Assembly (NCBI RefSeq): GCF_003063625.1
Contig: NZ_CP026604.1
Span: 372,001-436,000, forward strand
Direction of reading: 5' to 3'
Origin: Saccharobesus litoralis
GTDB lineage: Bacteria; Pseudomonadota; Gammaproteobacteria; Enterobacterales; Alteromonadaceae
Length of the DNA: 64,000 nt
The stretch's first letter is position 1, and the number at the start of each line of letters is the position of its first letter. Position numbers and translations under genes: made by a program. Below, in pieces: positions 16,266 through 26,629 of this stretch. The notes under the pieces were generated by a model. That model was not told the DNA's origin. It did no database searches and saw only the letters and a program-made list of their open reading frames with translations.

Positions 16266-18179
16266 ATGACAATATTTAAGCCCTGCCTCGGCTTATATCT
16301 CATTTTAACAAGCATACTCAGCGTGATTCCTTTGATGGCTCATGCCGCTAACAATCAAAAACCTAATTTTGTTTGGCTGATCAGTGAAGATAATTCAAAA
16401 CACTATCTAAATCTTTACCACCCCCAAGGCGCTAAAATGCCTAATGTAGAAAAACTAGCCGAGCAAGGGTTAATATTTGAAAATGCGTTTTCTAACGCCC
16501 CTGTGTGCTCAACGGCAAGAACAACCTTAGCCACCGGCGCGTATGCTTCGCGTATTGGTACGGCTTATCATAGAGCTTACCAACAAGTACCATTACCAAA
16601 AGGGTTAAAACCCGTAAGCCAATTGTTACGAGACTCAGGTTACTACACCACTAACCGAGCCAAAGAAGATTACAATTTTATCAACAGTGATCAGTTTTGG
16701 GATCAATCAAATGGTAAAGCACATTGGCGCAATCGAAAAAGCAAGCAACAACCTTTTTTTCATGTTCAAACTTTCACCATTACACATGAATATAACTTAC
16801 ATTTTCCAGCCAATGATGTTATTGAAAAAACGACTCAACATGACCCTAATAACATAGTACTACCGCCTATTTATCCGAACACTGAAACATTCCGATATAC
16901 CTACGCACGAACACTTGATAATCACGTGAAAGCCGATCAACAGATAGGTCAAGTCATTCAACAATTAGAGCAAGACGGTGAGTTAGAAAATACCTTTGTT
17001 TTTTATTTTGGTGATCATGGTGGAGTACTACCAGGTAGTAAAGGTTACCTGTTCGAACGAGGTCTAAACGTACCTTTAGTAGTGCGTATTCCTAAAAATT
17101 ATCGTCATCTCATTGCTGCAGATTTAAATAAACCGAATAATTTACGTTTAGATGGTTTTGTTAGTTTCGTTGATTTTGCCCCAACCCTACTAGCCTTAGC
17201 CAACTTAAACACGCATGAACAGCATGATGGTTCGGCATTTTTAGGCAAAAATATTGATAAAAAAGCATTAAATTCACGCAATTCAACACTGAGCTACGCC
17301 GACCGCTTCGACGAGAAATCAGACAGAGTTCGTAGCCTGCGAATTGGTGATTTAAAATACATTCGTAATTATCACGCTTATATGCCAGACGGTTTATTCG
17401 CTAATTATCGCTATAAGCAAGTTGCATTCAAACAATGGCGAGAGCACTACGAAAATGGCTTATTGAACAAGGTTCAGGCCAGCTTTTTTACAGCTAAACC
17501 TGTTGAGGCATTGTACGATATAAAAAATGATCCGTATGAAACAGTTAATCTTGCCAAACAGCCAGAATATGCAGCCATTGTCAAAGACATGCGCAATAGC
17601 CTAACCGCGCGATTAAAAAGTTTACCTGATTTAGGTTTTTACCCAGAATCGTTATTACATATTGATGCTTTTGATAACCCAACCGCGTTCGGTTTACGTC
17701 GTCAAGCCAATATCAGTCAATTAATTGATATTGCCAATTTACAGCTTGAGCCTTTTTCAATGGTTAAAAATCAATTGAATAAGCTACTGGATGCCAATGA
17801 TGACATGCAACGCTACTGGGCTATTGTGACCTTGACCACCTTTGGGCAGCAAGCTAAATCATTTTCTACAAGAATCGAGTCGCTGCTTAAAAATGATCCT
17901 AATGTATTAGTGAAAGCTCGAGCGGTGGAATTTCTAACTCTTGTTAACAATTACAACCCAGTTAGCAAAATTGAATCTTTACTTAAGCAAAAGCAACATG
18001 AACTCGTTGATTTAGAAATTCTCAACATTGCGACATTATTGCGTGACTTAAAAGGTTATTCGTTCAATATACAAAGCAAACCAGAATGGCAAACTCATAC
18101 ACACCCTAACCAAAACACCAGTAATCGTAAAAATATAAATTACTGGTTACAGGTTCGCCTTGAATACCTAAACAACTAA
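16266..18179 (+). CDS. Exported sulfatase (S1 family, formylglycine-dependent)
   Basis: It hydrolyses sulfate esters, probably on a sulfated algal or animal glycan. ATG 16266 gives a clear signal peptide (MTIFKPCLGLYLILTSIL ... MAHA); the frame is open to ATG 16227. Metal-site start NFVWLISEDNS is followed by the activation motif VCSTARTTLATG with Cys81 as the formylglycine precursor. VFYFGDHGGVLPGSKG supplies the second metal-binding Asp-His. It is an atypical CxTxR variant of CxPxR. After about residue 480 the chain looks like HEAT-type helical repeats (YWAIVTLTTFGQQA, VKARAVEFLTLVNN). A formylglycine-generating enzyme must be encoded elsewhere. The GH29 fucosidase lies 0.9 kb downstream. 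Confidence 0.9.
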   Translation: MTIFKPCLGLYLILTSILSVIPLMAHAANNQKPNFVWLISEDNSKHYLNLYHPQGAKMPNVEKLAEQGLIFENAFSNAPVCSTARTTLATGAYASRIGTAYHRAYQQVPLPKGLKPVSQLLRDSGYYTTNRAKEDYNFINSDQFWDQSNGKAHWRNRKSKQQPFFHVQTFTITHEYNLHFPANDVIEKTTQHDPNNIVLPPIYPNTETFRYTYARTLDNHVKADQQIGQVIQQLEQDGELENTFVFYFGDHGGVLPGSKGYLFERGLNVPLVVRIPKNYRHLIAADLNKPNNLRLDGFVSFVDFAPTLLALANLNTHEQHDGSAFLGKNIDKKALNSRNSTLSYADRFDEKSDRVRSLRIGDLKYIRNYHAYMPDGLFANYRYKQVAFKQWREHYENGLLNKVQASFFTAKPVEALYDIKNDPYETVNLAKQPEYAAIVKDMRNSLTARLKSLPDLGFYPESLLHIDAFDNPTAFGLRRQANISQLIDIANLQLEPFSMVKNQLNKLLDANDDMQRYWAIVTLTTFGQQAKSFSTRIESLLKNDPNVLVKARAVEFLTLVNNYNPVSKIESLLKQKQHELVDLEILNIATLLRDLKGYSFNIQSKPEWQTHTHPNQNTSNRKNINYWLQVRLEYLNN

Positions 18180-18390
18180 ATTATTAATTATTAAATTGCA
18201 GTCAGTTACCTGAGTGGAACAAACATTCAAGCGCTGACTGCCCATTTGCCAACTCCAATACCCCAATAAACAATGACTCACGCAAACGGCCAAACACTCT
18301 TCTAAAGCCTTTGCGGTCTAAAACCTGACAACGGGTGAATTTGCTGGCATTATTCTTTTTCTGATTAAACTACTAACTACACATCGAATA

Positions 18391-18951
18391 ATGATCAACA
18401 AGCACCTTGGCTTCGCACTCACCCTAATTGCGCTTTTACTATTTGTACCTGGGATAATTTACCCTATGTTCTCTCTGAATATGGAACTAAAAGCACAATT
18501 AAGCCAGTCAATACTGACTAGCCCTATCGTCAATAAAGAGCTGTCAATATTAGCGACAGTTGAAGAGTTATGGCGAGATGAAAGGTTGTTGGTTGCTATG
18601 CTCATATTCGCCTTTTCAATACTCATCCCTGTTATAAAAACGGCTTTAGTTTGTTTAGCTTACTGGCGAAAAAATACAGAAATAGAACAAAAAATCATGA
18701 AGTTCATATCGAGTATAGGCAAATGGTCGATGGCCGATGTATTTGTTGTTGCGGTATTTTTAGCAATATTGTCAACTAATCATGCTGAAACACAAGACAC
18801 TCAGCAGTTTGCTATTTTTGGCTTCAAACTCGATTTATTAATCAGTAGCGAAACATTATCTAATGTCGGTAGCGGCTTTTACTTTTTTACCGCTTATTGT
18901 TTACTATCCCTATTAGGAAGCCATCTTTACCAAAAAACCGTTACAAACTAA
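18391..18951 (+). CDS. PqiA-like inner-membrane protein
   Basis: A membrane protein of 186 residues with four predicted helices (LGFALTLIALLLFVPGIIYP, LLVAMLIFAFSILIPVIKTA, WSMADVFVVAVFLAILST, GSGFYFFTAYCLLSLLG). The GKWSMADVFVVAVFLA motif is characteristic of the paraquat-inducible protein A domain. Only one PqiA domain is present, versus two in E. coli PqiA, and no PqiB/MCE partner is adjacent. It lies between the sulfatase and the fucosidase on the same strand but probably does not act in glycan breakdown. Its role is unknown, perhaps envelope lipid homeostasis. Confidence 0.75.
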   Translation: MINKHLGFALTLIALLLFVPGIIYPMFSLNMELKAQLSQSILTSPIVNKELSILATVEELWRDERLLVAMLIFAFSILIPVIKTALVCLAYWRKNTEIEQKIMKFISSIGKWSMADVFVVAVFLAILSTNHAETQDTQQFAIFGFKLDLLISSETLSNVGSGFYFFTAYCLLSLLGSHLYQKTVTN

Positions 18952-19043
18952 CTTTACATTTGCTTTACAAAATTCCGATTAACCTTCCCCGATAAAATTA
19001 TTAATATATAAATCTCACTGTTTAAAAATAAACGGATAGTAAG

Positions 19044-20660
19044 ATGAAAGCAAAAAGGTTAATACTCAGTGCGATTAGTGCCGCTGTTTTACTAGGTTGC
19101 GGAAAGGACACCAACCAGCCTACTCAAGAAACTAAAATAGCTGAGACAAAAACGCTCGCTGTCGGATCCAATAAAAACGTATATACAGAAGATTGGAAAT
19201 CATTAGCCCAAGTCAACGAAAGACCAGATTGGTTTTTAGACGCCAAGCTTGGTATTTATACCCATTGGGGACCAGTATCAACCGGAAACATTGATATGGT
19301 TCCGGGTGTAGGTTGGTATGGCTTAAACCTATACATGGACGAAGTTTACAACTGGAAAACAGGCGAAAAACGTTTACGTAACGGAAAAACCTTTCCTTCT
19401 ACCACCTTTAAGCATCATAGCAAGGCACATGGTCATCCATCCGAATTTGGCTATAAAGATTTAATTAAAAAGTTTGACCCAAGCGCATTCGACGCCGAAC
19501 AATGGGCTGATTTGTTTGCCAAATCAGGCGCCAAATTTGCTGGCCCTGTCGCAATGCATCATGACAATTTTGCCATGTGGGACAGTGAAGTCACTCGCTG
19601 GAATGTTAAAGATTTCACCGGCATAGATGTCACTCAAGAGTTAAAATCTGCAATCGAAAAACGCGATATGAAGTTTTTAACCTCATTTCATCACTCGTTC
19701 ACTTGGGTTTATTACGCCAACGCATACAAATTTGACGCAACTGAAGAGACCTCAGATTTATATACGGATCAACATGAACTCACTGACTTTAAACCCACTA
19801 AACGCTTTCACGATGAGTGGTATGCAAAGTTAAAAGAAGTGGTCGATAAATACGAGCCGGACGTTGTTTGGTTTGATTGGTGGGTTGAAGAATTAGACGA
19901 ATCCTACCGTAAAAAATTCTTAGCTTACTACTACAATAAAGGTCAAGAATGGGGCAAAGATGTAGTTGTAAGCTACAAAAATACCTCATTCCCATCGTCA
20001 ACCGGTATATACGATTACGAGCGAGGCCGCCCAAATAAACTCAAAGATCAATTCTGGATGACAGATACGTCACCAGGGGCATGGTTCTTCCGACAAAACG
20101 CTAAATTTGTTACACCAAATGAAATTGTCGATATTCTTATCGATATTGTATCTAAAAATGGTTTGATGTTATTAAACGTGCCACCGAACCCTGATGGATC
20201 GATTCCGCAAGAAATGCAGGATATGTTGATTCAAATGGGTGAATGGTTAGCCATTAATGGCGAAGGTATATATGAAACTCGCCCTTGGAAAGCATTTGGT
20301 GAAGGTCCCACTCGAATTCGTGGCGGTGGTCATAAAATTGAAAAGCAAAAAATTGCTTATCAAGAACAAGATATTCGCTTTACGAAAAAAGGCAATGACA
20401 CCCTATTCGCATTTGTTATGGATAAACCCAGCCAAGATATCGTGATCAAAACCTTAAGTTCTGATCTGTCATTACTTGATGCAAAAATCGAAAAAATTGA
20501 AATGCTTGGCAGCAACGAACCTGTTGAATGGTCTATTCAATCTTCTGGTTTAGTCATTAAGCAACCTCAATCTGTTCCTAGCGATTTCGCGGTTGGCTAC
20601 AAAATTAGCTTAGAACATGAAAAAGAATGGGGTATTGGTGGCGAAGACGATCCAACTTAG
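19044..20660 (+). CDS. Alpha-L-fucosidase (GH29), lipoprotein
   Basis: A glycoside hydrolase releasing alpha-linked L-fucose. It is 538 residues with lipobox VLLGC (Cys19), so anchored to a membrane facing the periplasm or the surface. GH29 features are WFLDAKLGIYTHWGPVST near residue 63, the FAKSGAKFAGPVAMHHDNFAMWDS barrel strand, FLTSFHHSFTWVYY, and the retaining nucleophile Asp278 in VVWFDWW. The C-terminal 90 residues form a beta-sandwich-like region. The sulfatase upstream suggests a sulfated fucose-containing substrate such as fucoidan. A strong terminator follows. Confidence 0.92.
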   Translation: MKAKRLILSAISAAVLLGCGKDTNQPTQETKIAETKTLAVGSNKNVYTEDWKSLAQVNERPDWFLDAKLGIYTHWGPVSTGNIDMVPGVGWYGLNLYMDEVYNWKTGEKRLRNGKTFPSTTFKHHSKAHGHPSEFGYKDLIKKFDPSAFDAEQWADLFAKSGAKFAGPVAMHHDNFAMWDSEVTRWNVKDFTGIDVTQELKSAIEKRDMKFLTSFHHSFTWVYYANAYKFDATEETSDLYTDQHELTDFKPTKRFHDEWYAKLKEVVDKYEPDVVWFDWWVEELDESYRKKFLAYYYNKGQEWGKDVVVSYKNTSFPSSTGIYDYERGRPNKLKDQFWMTDTSPGAWFFRQNAKFVTPNEIVDILIDIVSKNGLMLLNVPPNPDGSIPQEMQDMLIQMGEWLAINGEGIYETRPWKAFGEGPTRIRGGGHKIEKQKIAYQEQDIRFTKKGNDTLFAFVMDKPSQDIVIKTLSSDLSLLDAKIEKIEMLGSNEPVEWSIQSSGLVIKQPQSVPSDFAVGYKISLEHEKEWGIGGEDDPT

Positions 20661-20709
20661 AACAGTATAATGTCCTACATCTATTTGTATTTAAAATAGT
20701 CCTTTTAAC

Positions 20710-20740
20710 AAGCCAATCATTAGCAACGATTGGCTTTTTT
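20710..20740 (+). terminator. Rho-independent terminator of the fucosidase gene
   Basis: AAGCCAATC (20710-20718) pairs perfectly with GATTGGCTT (20728-20736), and the T-run extends to 20740. It sits 50 bp after the fucosidase stop and just before the convergent perM stop. Confidence 0.9.
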
Positions 20741-20749
20741 AGCCTAATG

Positions 20750-21823
20750 TTAAACGCCTTCATCCAATTTAGGTTGCGATGAAGCGGGCCAAGCGTTGAT
20801 AACCGCTTTCACCAAAGCAGCTAGAGGGATAGCAAAAAACACGCCCCAAAAGCCCCATAAGCCGCCAAAAAATAACACAGCGATAATAATCACCACTGGA
20901 TTTAAATTGACCGCCTGTGAAAATAAGATAGGGACAATAACATTGCCATCAATCGCTTGAATAATACCGTAAGCAATCATCACGTACCAAAATTCAGCAC
21001 TTACACCAAACTGGAATAATGCAACAGCCGCTACAGGTATGGTAACAACCGCAGCCCCTATATAAGGGATCAGCACAGATAAGCCTACTGCAACGCCTAA
21101 TAAGATGGCATACCGCAAATCAAGCAATGCAAATGCGATGACCGATGCTAAACCAACAACGACAATTTCAATGACTTTTCCTTGAATGTACTTACCGATT
21201 TGCAAATCCATTTCTAACCAGACTTTTATCGCTAAACGTCGCTGATTTGGCATAAACCTTAAGCAACCTCGAATCAGTTCCTCTTTGTCTTTTAACATAA
21301 AGAAAATCATCAAAGGAACCAACACTAGATAAATAAGAATAGCCACTAAATTAAATAAAGAACTGAATGACATAGATACCAACGTTTTGCCACCTTGCAT
21401 CATTTGTTTGGTTATATCGTCAATAAATGTCGAGGCTTGCTCAGTACTAATTAAGTTAGGATATTGTTGTTGCAACTCAAGCAAATACACTTGCACACGA
21501 GAAACAATCGTCGGCACTTCAGACAGTAAATTGGCTGCTTGTTGCCATATTAACGGTGATAAGCCAAATAATATGGCACTACAGATCCAGACAAATACGA
21601 ATAAAACAAAGCCGACCGCGAATATACGCCTAACACCGCACGCAACGAGTCGATTAACTGGCCATTCCAACAAATAAGCAATCACTAGTGATACTAAAAC
21701 TGGGGTGAGTATACCGCCCAAAAAATAGATAGCCGCAGCACCGACTAATAGTATCAGGGCTAATGCGATAGCATCTGGATCAGAAAAGCGTTTGTTGTAC
21801 CAATTAGATAATGTCTCTAGCAC
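20750..21823 (-). CDS. perM: AI-2E family transporter / PerM permease
   Basis: An inner-membrane protein of 357 residues with about eight helices: two at the N-terminus (LALILLVGAAAIYFLGGIL, LVSLVIAYLLEWPV), a central soluble coiled section (about 90-150), then a C-terminal bundle (VVVGLASVIAFALLDLRYAI, FGGLWGFWGVFFAIPLAAL). This is the AI-2E/PerM/YtvI superfamily. The start is GTG 21823 behind AAGGGA. The gene follows tusA by 12 bp, and bepA and arsC lie beyond, echoing the E. coli yfgO-bepA-yfgD neighbourhood. The substrate is uncertain, since family names rest on few cases. Confidence 0.88.
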   Translation of the reverse strand: MLETLSNWYNKRFSDPDAIALALILLVGAAAIYFLGGILTPVLVSLVIAYLLEWPVNRLVACGVRRIFAVGFVLFVFVWICSAILFGLSPLIWQQAANLLSEVPTIVSRVQVYLLELQQQYPNLISTEQASTFIDDITKQMMQGGKTLVSMSFSSLFNLVAILIYLVLVPLMIFFMLKDKEELIRGCLRFMPNQRRLAIKVWLEMDLQIGKYIQGKVIEIVVVGLASVIAFALLDLRYAILLGVAVGLSVLIPYIGAAVVTIPVAAVALFQFGVSAEFWYVMIAYGIIQAIDGNVIVPILFSQAVNLNPVVIIIAVLFFGGLWGFWGVFFAIPLAALVKAVINAWPASSQPKLDEGV

Positions 21824-21835
21824 AGATTAATTCCC

Positions 21836-22054
21836 TTAAATTTGTACAAATATTTGAGTTTGCGTTTGATCAATTTTTACTGTGTCTACGATATAACCCA
21901 TTTTATTAGCCCAGCGACGCACATCAATACTTGACGCTGGATCACTCACCAAAAGACTAATGTTGTCGCCTGATTGGCACTTTTTAACCGCTAACTTTAA
22001 TTTAAGTAATGGCATAGGACACTTCAGTCCTCTCGCATCTATTTTATGTGACAT
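21836..22054 (-). CDS. tusA: TusA/SirA-family sulfurtransferase
   Basis: A 72-residue sulfur carrier-like protein with the invariant N-terminal motif ARGLKCPMPLLKLKLAV (catalytic Cys near residue 12) and the conserved MGYIVD region. It could move sulfur in tRNA thiolation or molybdopterin assembly. It lies 12 bp upstream of perM on the same strand, so the two are co-transcribed. Paralogues of TusA are common, so it may not be the canonical tRNA-modifying copy. Confidence 0.85.
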   Translation of the reverse strand: MSHKIDARGLKCPMPLLKLKLAVKKCQSGDNISLLVSDPASSIDVRRWANKMGYIVDTVKIDQTQTQIFVQI

Positions 22055-22244
22055 TTGTGATCTTTAGGTTTAAGCTCAAAGGAGTGAGACCGAAAATGAT
22101 AGATCTAACAGTAAAAGCCTGTAGCGCTTAATGCTTTTAGAAATCTATCTTGTTATTTTCTGTCAAAATTCCACTCAATTTTATGAAGAGTTTGACGACA
22201 ATATAACCTAAAGCCGTTGTGACAGAAAACTTTTTGAGGAACCT

Positions 22245-22940
22245 ATGTCAAATAGTTCGATAAATCGGCCTGAGTTGCCAGAAAATCCGAAAGTAAAAGA
22301 TATTAACAAATACAAAAAGCAACTTAATTGGGGCGACATGCCAGCTTTTTATCATTTGGTCTCTTCATCGGTTAGCGAACTAGAAAGCCTTGGCGCTATG
22401 GGCTTTGATAACGCCTTAAAACGCATATTAAATAAGCACAATTGGAATTTAGAAGCGCTAGGTGGCTATATTGACGACAATAACGAAGTTCACGCCGATA
22501 AAAAACCACGCCTAGCCTTGTATCAAGTGTTTACAGAAAGGGGCTTTGAAATTCATTGCTTTCCATTAGCAAAAAATAAAGAAATTGATCAATATGTGCG
22601 CGGCCACCGATTAATGGAGTTTAACACTTGGGATCCTGGCACAATGCGCTTATTATGTCGCATAAACCAATTGCATCAGTTTATTGCTTTTTATTTTCAG
22701 TCTGGTGATAAAGCCGACCGTGCATTAATTGATTACGCTGGCAAACTTGTACATAAAGTGATTAGCTATATGCAAAAACATATTGATGTTGTCAAAGTCG
22801 ATGGCGTGACAATTGAAGACTTTATGAAACAACAAGAAAAACTTTTAGACGACTATGATATGGATAATTTAGAATTGGGCGGATTAAAAGGGAACAATAT
22901 TCTAATTGAACTATCTAAAGATTCAGACACCAAAACTTAA
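22245..22940 (+). CDS. Conserved-looking protein of unknown function
   Basis: A soluble protein of 231 residues that I do not recognise. ATG 22245 has a good site (TGAGGAACCT). There is no signal peptide or membrane segment. It is rich in charged and aromatic residues, for example KKQLNWGDMPAFYHLVSSS, GHRLMEFNTWDPGTMRLLCR and IVEL-like helical stretches near the end. It lies 12 bp upstream of bepA on the same strand, so it is likely co-transcribed with it. The context suggests a housekeeping or envelope-related role but does not define one. Confidence 0.7.
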   Translation: MSNSSINRPELPENPKVKDINKYKKQLNWGDMPAFYHLVSSSVSELESLGAMGFDNALKRILNKHNWNLEALGGYIDDNNEVHADKKPRLALYQVFTERGFEIHCFPLAKNKEIDQYVRGHRLMEFNTWDPGTMRLLCRINQLHQFIAFYFQSGDKADRALIDYAGKLVHKVISYMQKHIDVVKVDGVTIEDFMKQQEKLLDDYDMDNLELGGLKGNNILIELSKDSDTKT

Positions 22941-22952
22941 TTAACCTTATTA

Positions 22953-24431
22953 GTGCACATTGCTATTTTGAAAATATCTCAATTCACCAAAGTTTTTAGT
23001 TTTATATTGTCCTTTTTATTGCCTATTATCAGTTGGCAAACAAGTGCAGACCAGACTAAAAACAAGCTGCCTGAAATGGGCACCATTGCCACCCATACAT
23101 TATCGATTGAACTCGAAAAAACCCTTGGTGATGTTATGCGTCGCCAATTACGAGCGCAAGCGCCCATTGTTTACGACCCTTTAGTCAACGAATACTTAAA
23201 TGACTTAGGTAATCGTTTGGTTTCAAAAGCGTCTGACGTTAAATATCCATTTTATTTTTACGCACTAGAACAAAATTCAATTAACGCCTTTGCCACTTTT
23301 GGCGGCACCATTGTCGTTCATACTCAAACCTTAGTTGAATCTCAGTCTGAAAGTGAATTTGCCTCGGTTGTTGCTCACGAAATTGCCCACGTTACACAAC
23401 GTCATATTGCACGTAAAGGCGAAATGCAGCAGCGTAACAGTGCCGCTAATATTGCTGCGCTACTTGGCTCGGTATTGGTCACTATGATCAACCCCAATGT
23501 CGGTATGGCGGCGTTAATGACGACCCAAGGCGCTCAACAACAAATGGTGCTTAACTATACACGCCACCACGAAAAAGAAGCGGACCGCATTGGCCTACAA
23601 ACGTTAGTCGCTTCAGGATTTGATCCACGTGGCGCCGAAAGCTTTTTTGGCCGTATGGCAGAGCAGCAAAGATACAGTACAAAACTACCGCCAATGCTTT
23701 ATTCTCATCCACTGCCAGAAAATAGAATGGCCGACATAAAGTCACGCGTTGATGGCATGCCGATTGGCATTTACAGTCAAAATATCGAATATAATTTTGT
23801 ACGAACCCGTGTCATAGCACGCCATACCTTATCTCCCGACTATCATGAAAAATCATTTCGACACGACGTAATGAAGTTACAAGGCGTCGATAAAGTCGTC
23901 GCACAATATGGTTTAGCCATCGCTTTAGTTGATCAAAAAAAATATCAAGAATCTAAGCAAATTCTAACCTCGTTACTCAAGCTCGATCCCAGTAATTTAC
24001 ACTTTGTCGATGCCATGACTGATACGTTAATTGGTTTAAAGGAGTTTGAATCGGCTTACGAAATGCTTGAAAAATACCGAGCTCAGCGCCCCACTAATCA
24101 AGTAGTAGTATTAAATTACGCCAATGCGTTAAACTACGGCAAACGCTATAAAGAAGCGATTGAATTGTTAAAAGACTACTTATTGCTTAATCCGGAACAA
24201 CACTTAGCTTGGCAATTAATCACTGAATCTTATAAAGGTGCTGAAATGTCGAGCCAGTATCATCAAGCAAAAGCTGAGGTTTTAGCGCAAAAGCTAGGGT
24301 ATCAACAAGCCATTGATGAGCTGCATACCGCTCACAACCATACACCAAAAGACAATACCGCCGACCGAAAACGAATTTCTGCGCGCATTAAACAACTCAG
24401 AGAAGAAATCACTAAGTTAGAAAAACTCTAA
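22953..24431 (+). CDS. bepA: Beta-barrel assembly-enhancing protease BepA (M48) with TPR domain
   Basis: A periplasmic metalloprotease and chaperone for outer-membrane protein assembly (LptD and BAM quality control). A signal-like segment (FSFILSFLLPIISWQT) precedes the M48 domain with the zinc motif HEIAH (His142, Glu143, His146 from the GTG start), the downstream EADRIGLQTLVASG helix and the MLYSHPLPENR region. TPR repeats occupy about 305-490. GTG 22953 is taken as start; TTG 22968 is equally possible and gives a cleaner signal peptide. arsC follows 31 bp later as in E. coli bepA-yfgD. Confidence 0.93.
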   Translation: MHIAILKISQFTKVFSFILSFLLPIISWQTSADQTKNKLPEMGTIATHTLSIELEKTLGDVMRRQLRAQAPIVYDPLVNEYLNDLGNRLVSKASDVKYPFYFYALEQNSINAFATFGGTIVVHTQTLVESQSESEFASVVAHEIAHVTQRHIARKGEMQQRNSAANIAALLGSVLVTMINPNVGMAALMTTQGAQQQMVLNYTRHHEKEADRIGLQTLVASGFDPRGAESFFGRMAEQQRYSTKLPPMLYSHPLPENRMADIKSRVDGMPIGIYSQNIEYNFVRTRVIARHTLSPDYHEKSFRHDVMKLQGVDKVVAQYGLAIALVDQKKYQESKQILTSLLKLDPSNLHFVDAMTDTLIGLKEFESAYEMLEKYRAQRPTNQVVVLNYANALNYGKRYKEAIELLKDYLLLNPEQHLAWQLITESYKGAEMSSQYHQAKAEVLAQKLGYQQAIDELHTAHNHTPKDNTADRKRISARIKQLREEITKLEKL

Positions 24432-24462
24432 CTTTAAACACATATCAATAGAAGAACTGACT

Positions 24463-24810
24463 ATGTCTATCACCATTTACCATAACTCAAGATGTTCCAA
24501 AAGCCGTCAAACCCTAGCTCTACTTGAAGAGAAAGGCATTTCGCCCGACGTAGTTGAATACTTAAAATCGCCTTTAACCGCTGAAGAAATACAACAAATT
24601 CTAGTTAAGTTGGGCTTTGATAGTGCTCGCCAACTTATGCGTACAAAAGAAGCTGACTATAAAGACAATGGTTTAAAAGACGTAACAGACGAACAAGCGT
24701 TAATTCAAGCTATGGTTGATTTTCCTAAATTAATTGAGCGCCCTATCGTGGTTAATGGCGATCAAGCCAAGTTAGGCCGTCCACCAGAGCAAGTATTAGA
24801 GATACTATAA
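24463..24810 (+). CDS. arsC: ArsC-family arsenate reductase (glutaredoxin type), YfgD-like
   Basis: A thioredoxin-fold protein of 115 residues. Catalytic Cys11 is in YHNSRCSKSRQTL, and the family signatures LMRTKEADY and FPKLIERPIVVNGDQAKLGRPPE are present. It reduces arsenate with glutathione in characterised relatives. The position directly after bepA matches E. coli yfgD, whose physiological role is less clear than plasmid ArsC, and no arsB or arsR is nearby. It is co-directional with bepA and wrbA. Confidence 0.9.
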   Translation: MSITIYHNSRCSKSRQTLALLEEKGISPDVVEYLKSPLTAEEIQQILVKLGFDSARQLMRTKEADYKDNGLKDVTDEQALIQAMVDFPKLIERPIVVNGDQAKLGRPPEQVLEIL

Positions 24811-24818
24811 AATAGTAA

Positions 24819-24838
24819 GTGCGACGTGTACGTCGCAC
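24819..24838. promoter_or_regulatory. Perfect 20-bp inverted repeat between arsC and wrbA
   Basis: GTGCGACGT (24819-24827), 2 bp, ACGTCGCAC (24830-24838). No U-tract follows on either strand, so it may be an operator or a processing stem rather than a terminator. It is 31 bp upstream of the wrbA ATG. Confidence 0.45.
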
Positions 24839-24866
24839 AAATATTGTCACCATCAATTAATTTTAA

Positions 24867-25920
<1,054 letters not shown>

Positions 25921-25931
25921 GCATTTCTAGT

Positions 25932-25970
25932 TTGGACAATGGGCAAAAACATGATCTAGCCATTGTCCAA
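25932..25970 (+). terminator. Long stem-loop after the DUF2069 gene
   Basis: TTGGACAATGG (25932-25942) pairs perfectly with CCATTGTCCAA (25960-25970), an 11-bp stem with a 17-nt loop. No T-run follows (tcttaaata). It may still end or stabilise the wrbA transcript, or affect the downstream phosphatase gene. Confidence 0.5.
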
Positions 25971-26006
25971 TCTTAAATAATAAACGGATTCAACTAAAAC
26001 AATTCG

Positions 26007-26615
26007 ATGCCCAACTTATTGTATCTCACTCGCCACGGTCAAACGACTTGGAATGTTGAAAAGCGCTTACAAGGCCAATTAGATAGCCCTTTAACCGCTA
26101 CAGGAGTTGAGCAATCTCGTTTAGTTGCCCAAGCTTTAAGCGAAGTTGGCATTGATAAAATAATTACATCTCCACTGGGAAGAGCCGTCGATACTGCGAA
26201 AATTTGCCAGCAAGCGCTATGTTCAAATACCCTAATTGACAAAGATTTAGCAGAACGTCATCTTGGTGACTGGCAAGGTCAAAAGTTAGAGCAAATACAA
26301 CAAGATGACAACTACCATAATGCTATGGCGCTAGTTACAGATTGGCCGATCCCAAGTGGCGAAAGTGCTTTAGATTGTGGGCGTAGATTAAAGCAATGCT
26401 TAATCAACCTTGTTCAAAAGCATGCTAATCAAAATTTGCTGGTGGTTACTCACGGAGAAGCATTACGTTGCCTAATTTATCAACTCAATCAAAACACCTC
26501 CGATGATTCAAAAAAAAATGCTCTGTATTCGAGTGCCTACGAGCTTTTTGACAACGGTTGTATCATCAAGCTGCACTGGAATGGCTCGCATTTCACATTC
26601 CAAAACCCAGTGTAA
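26007..26615 (+). CDS. Histidine phosphatase family protein (phosphoglycerate-mutase-like)
   Basis: A soluble phosphatase of 202 residues with the RHG motif (YLTRHGQTTWNVEKRLQGQ), catalytic pair His9 and a later His in VVTHGEALRCL, and Glu in ERHLGDWQGQ. It resembles GpmB/CobC-type phosphatases. Immediately downstream lie cbiB and the threonine-phosphate decarboxylase gene, so dephosphorylation of alpha-ribazole-5-phosphate or adenosylcobalamin-5-phosphate is plausible. A second such phosphatase is in the large cob operon (42795-43643). General phosphatase function remains possible. Confidence 0.8.
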   Translation: MPNLLYLTRHGQTTWNVEKRLQGQLDSPLTATGVEQSRLVAQALSEVGIDKIITSPLGRAVDTAKICQQALCSNTLIDKDLAERHLGDWQGQKLEQIQQDDNYHNAMALVTDWPIPSGESALDCGRRLKQCLINLVQKHANQNLLVVTHGEALRCLIYQLNQNTSDDSKKNALYSSAYELFDNGCIIKLHWNGSHFTFQNPV

Positions 26616-26629
26616 TAGAGCATGAATTA

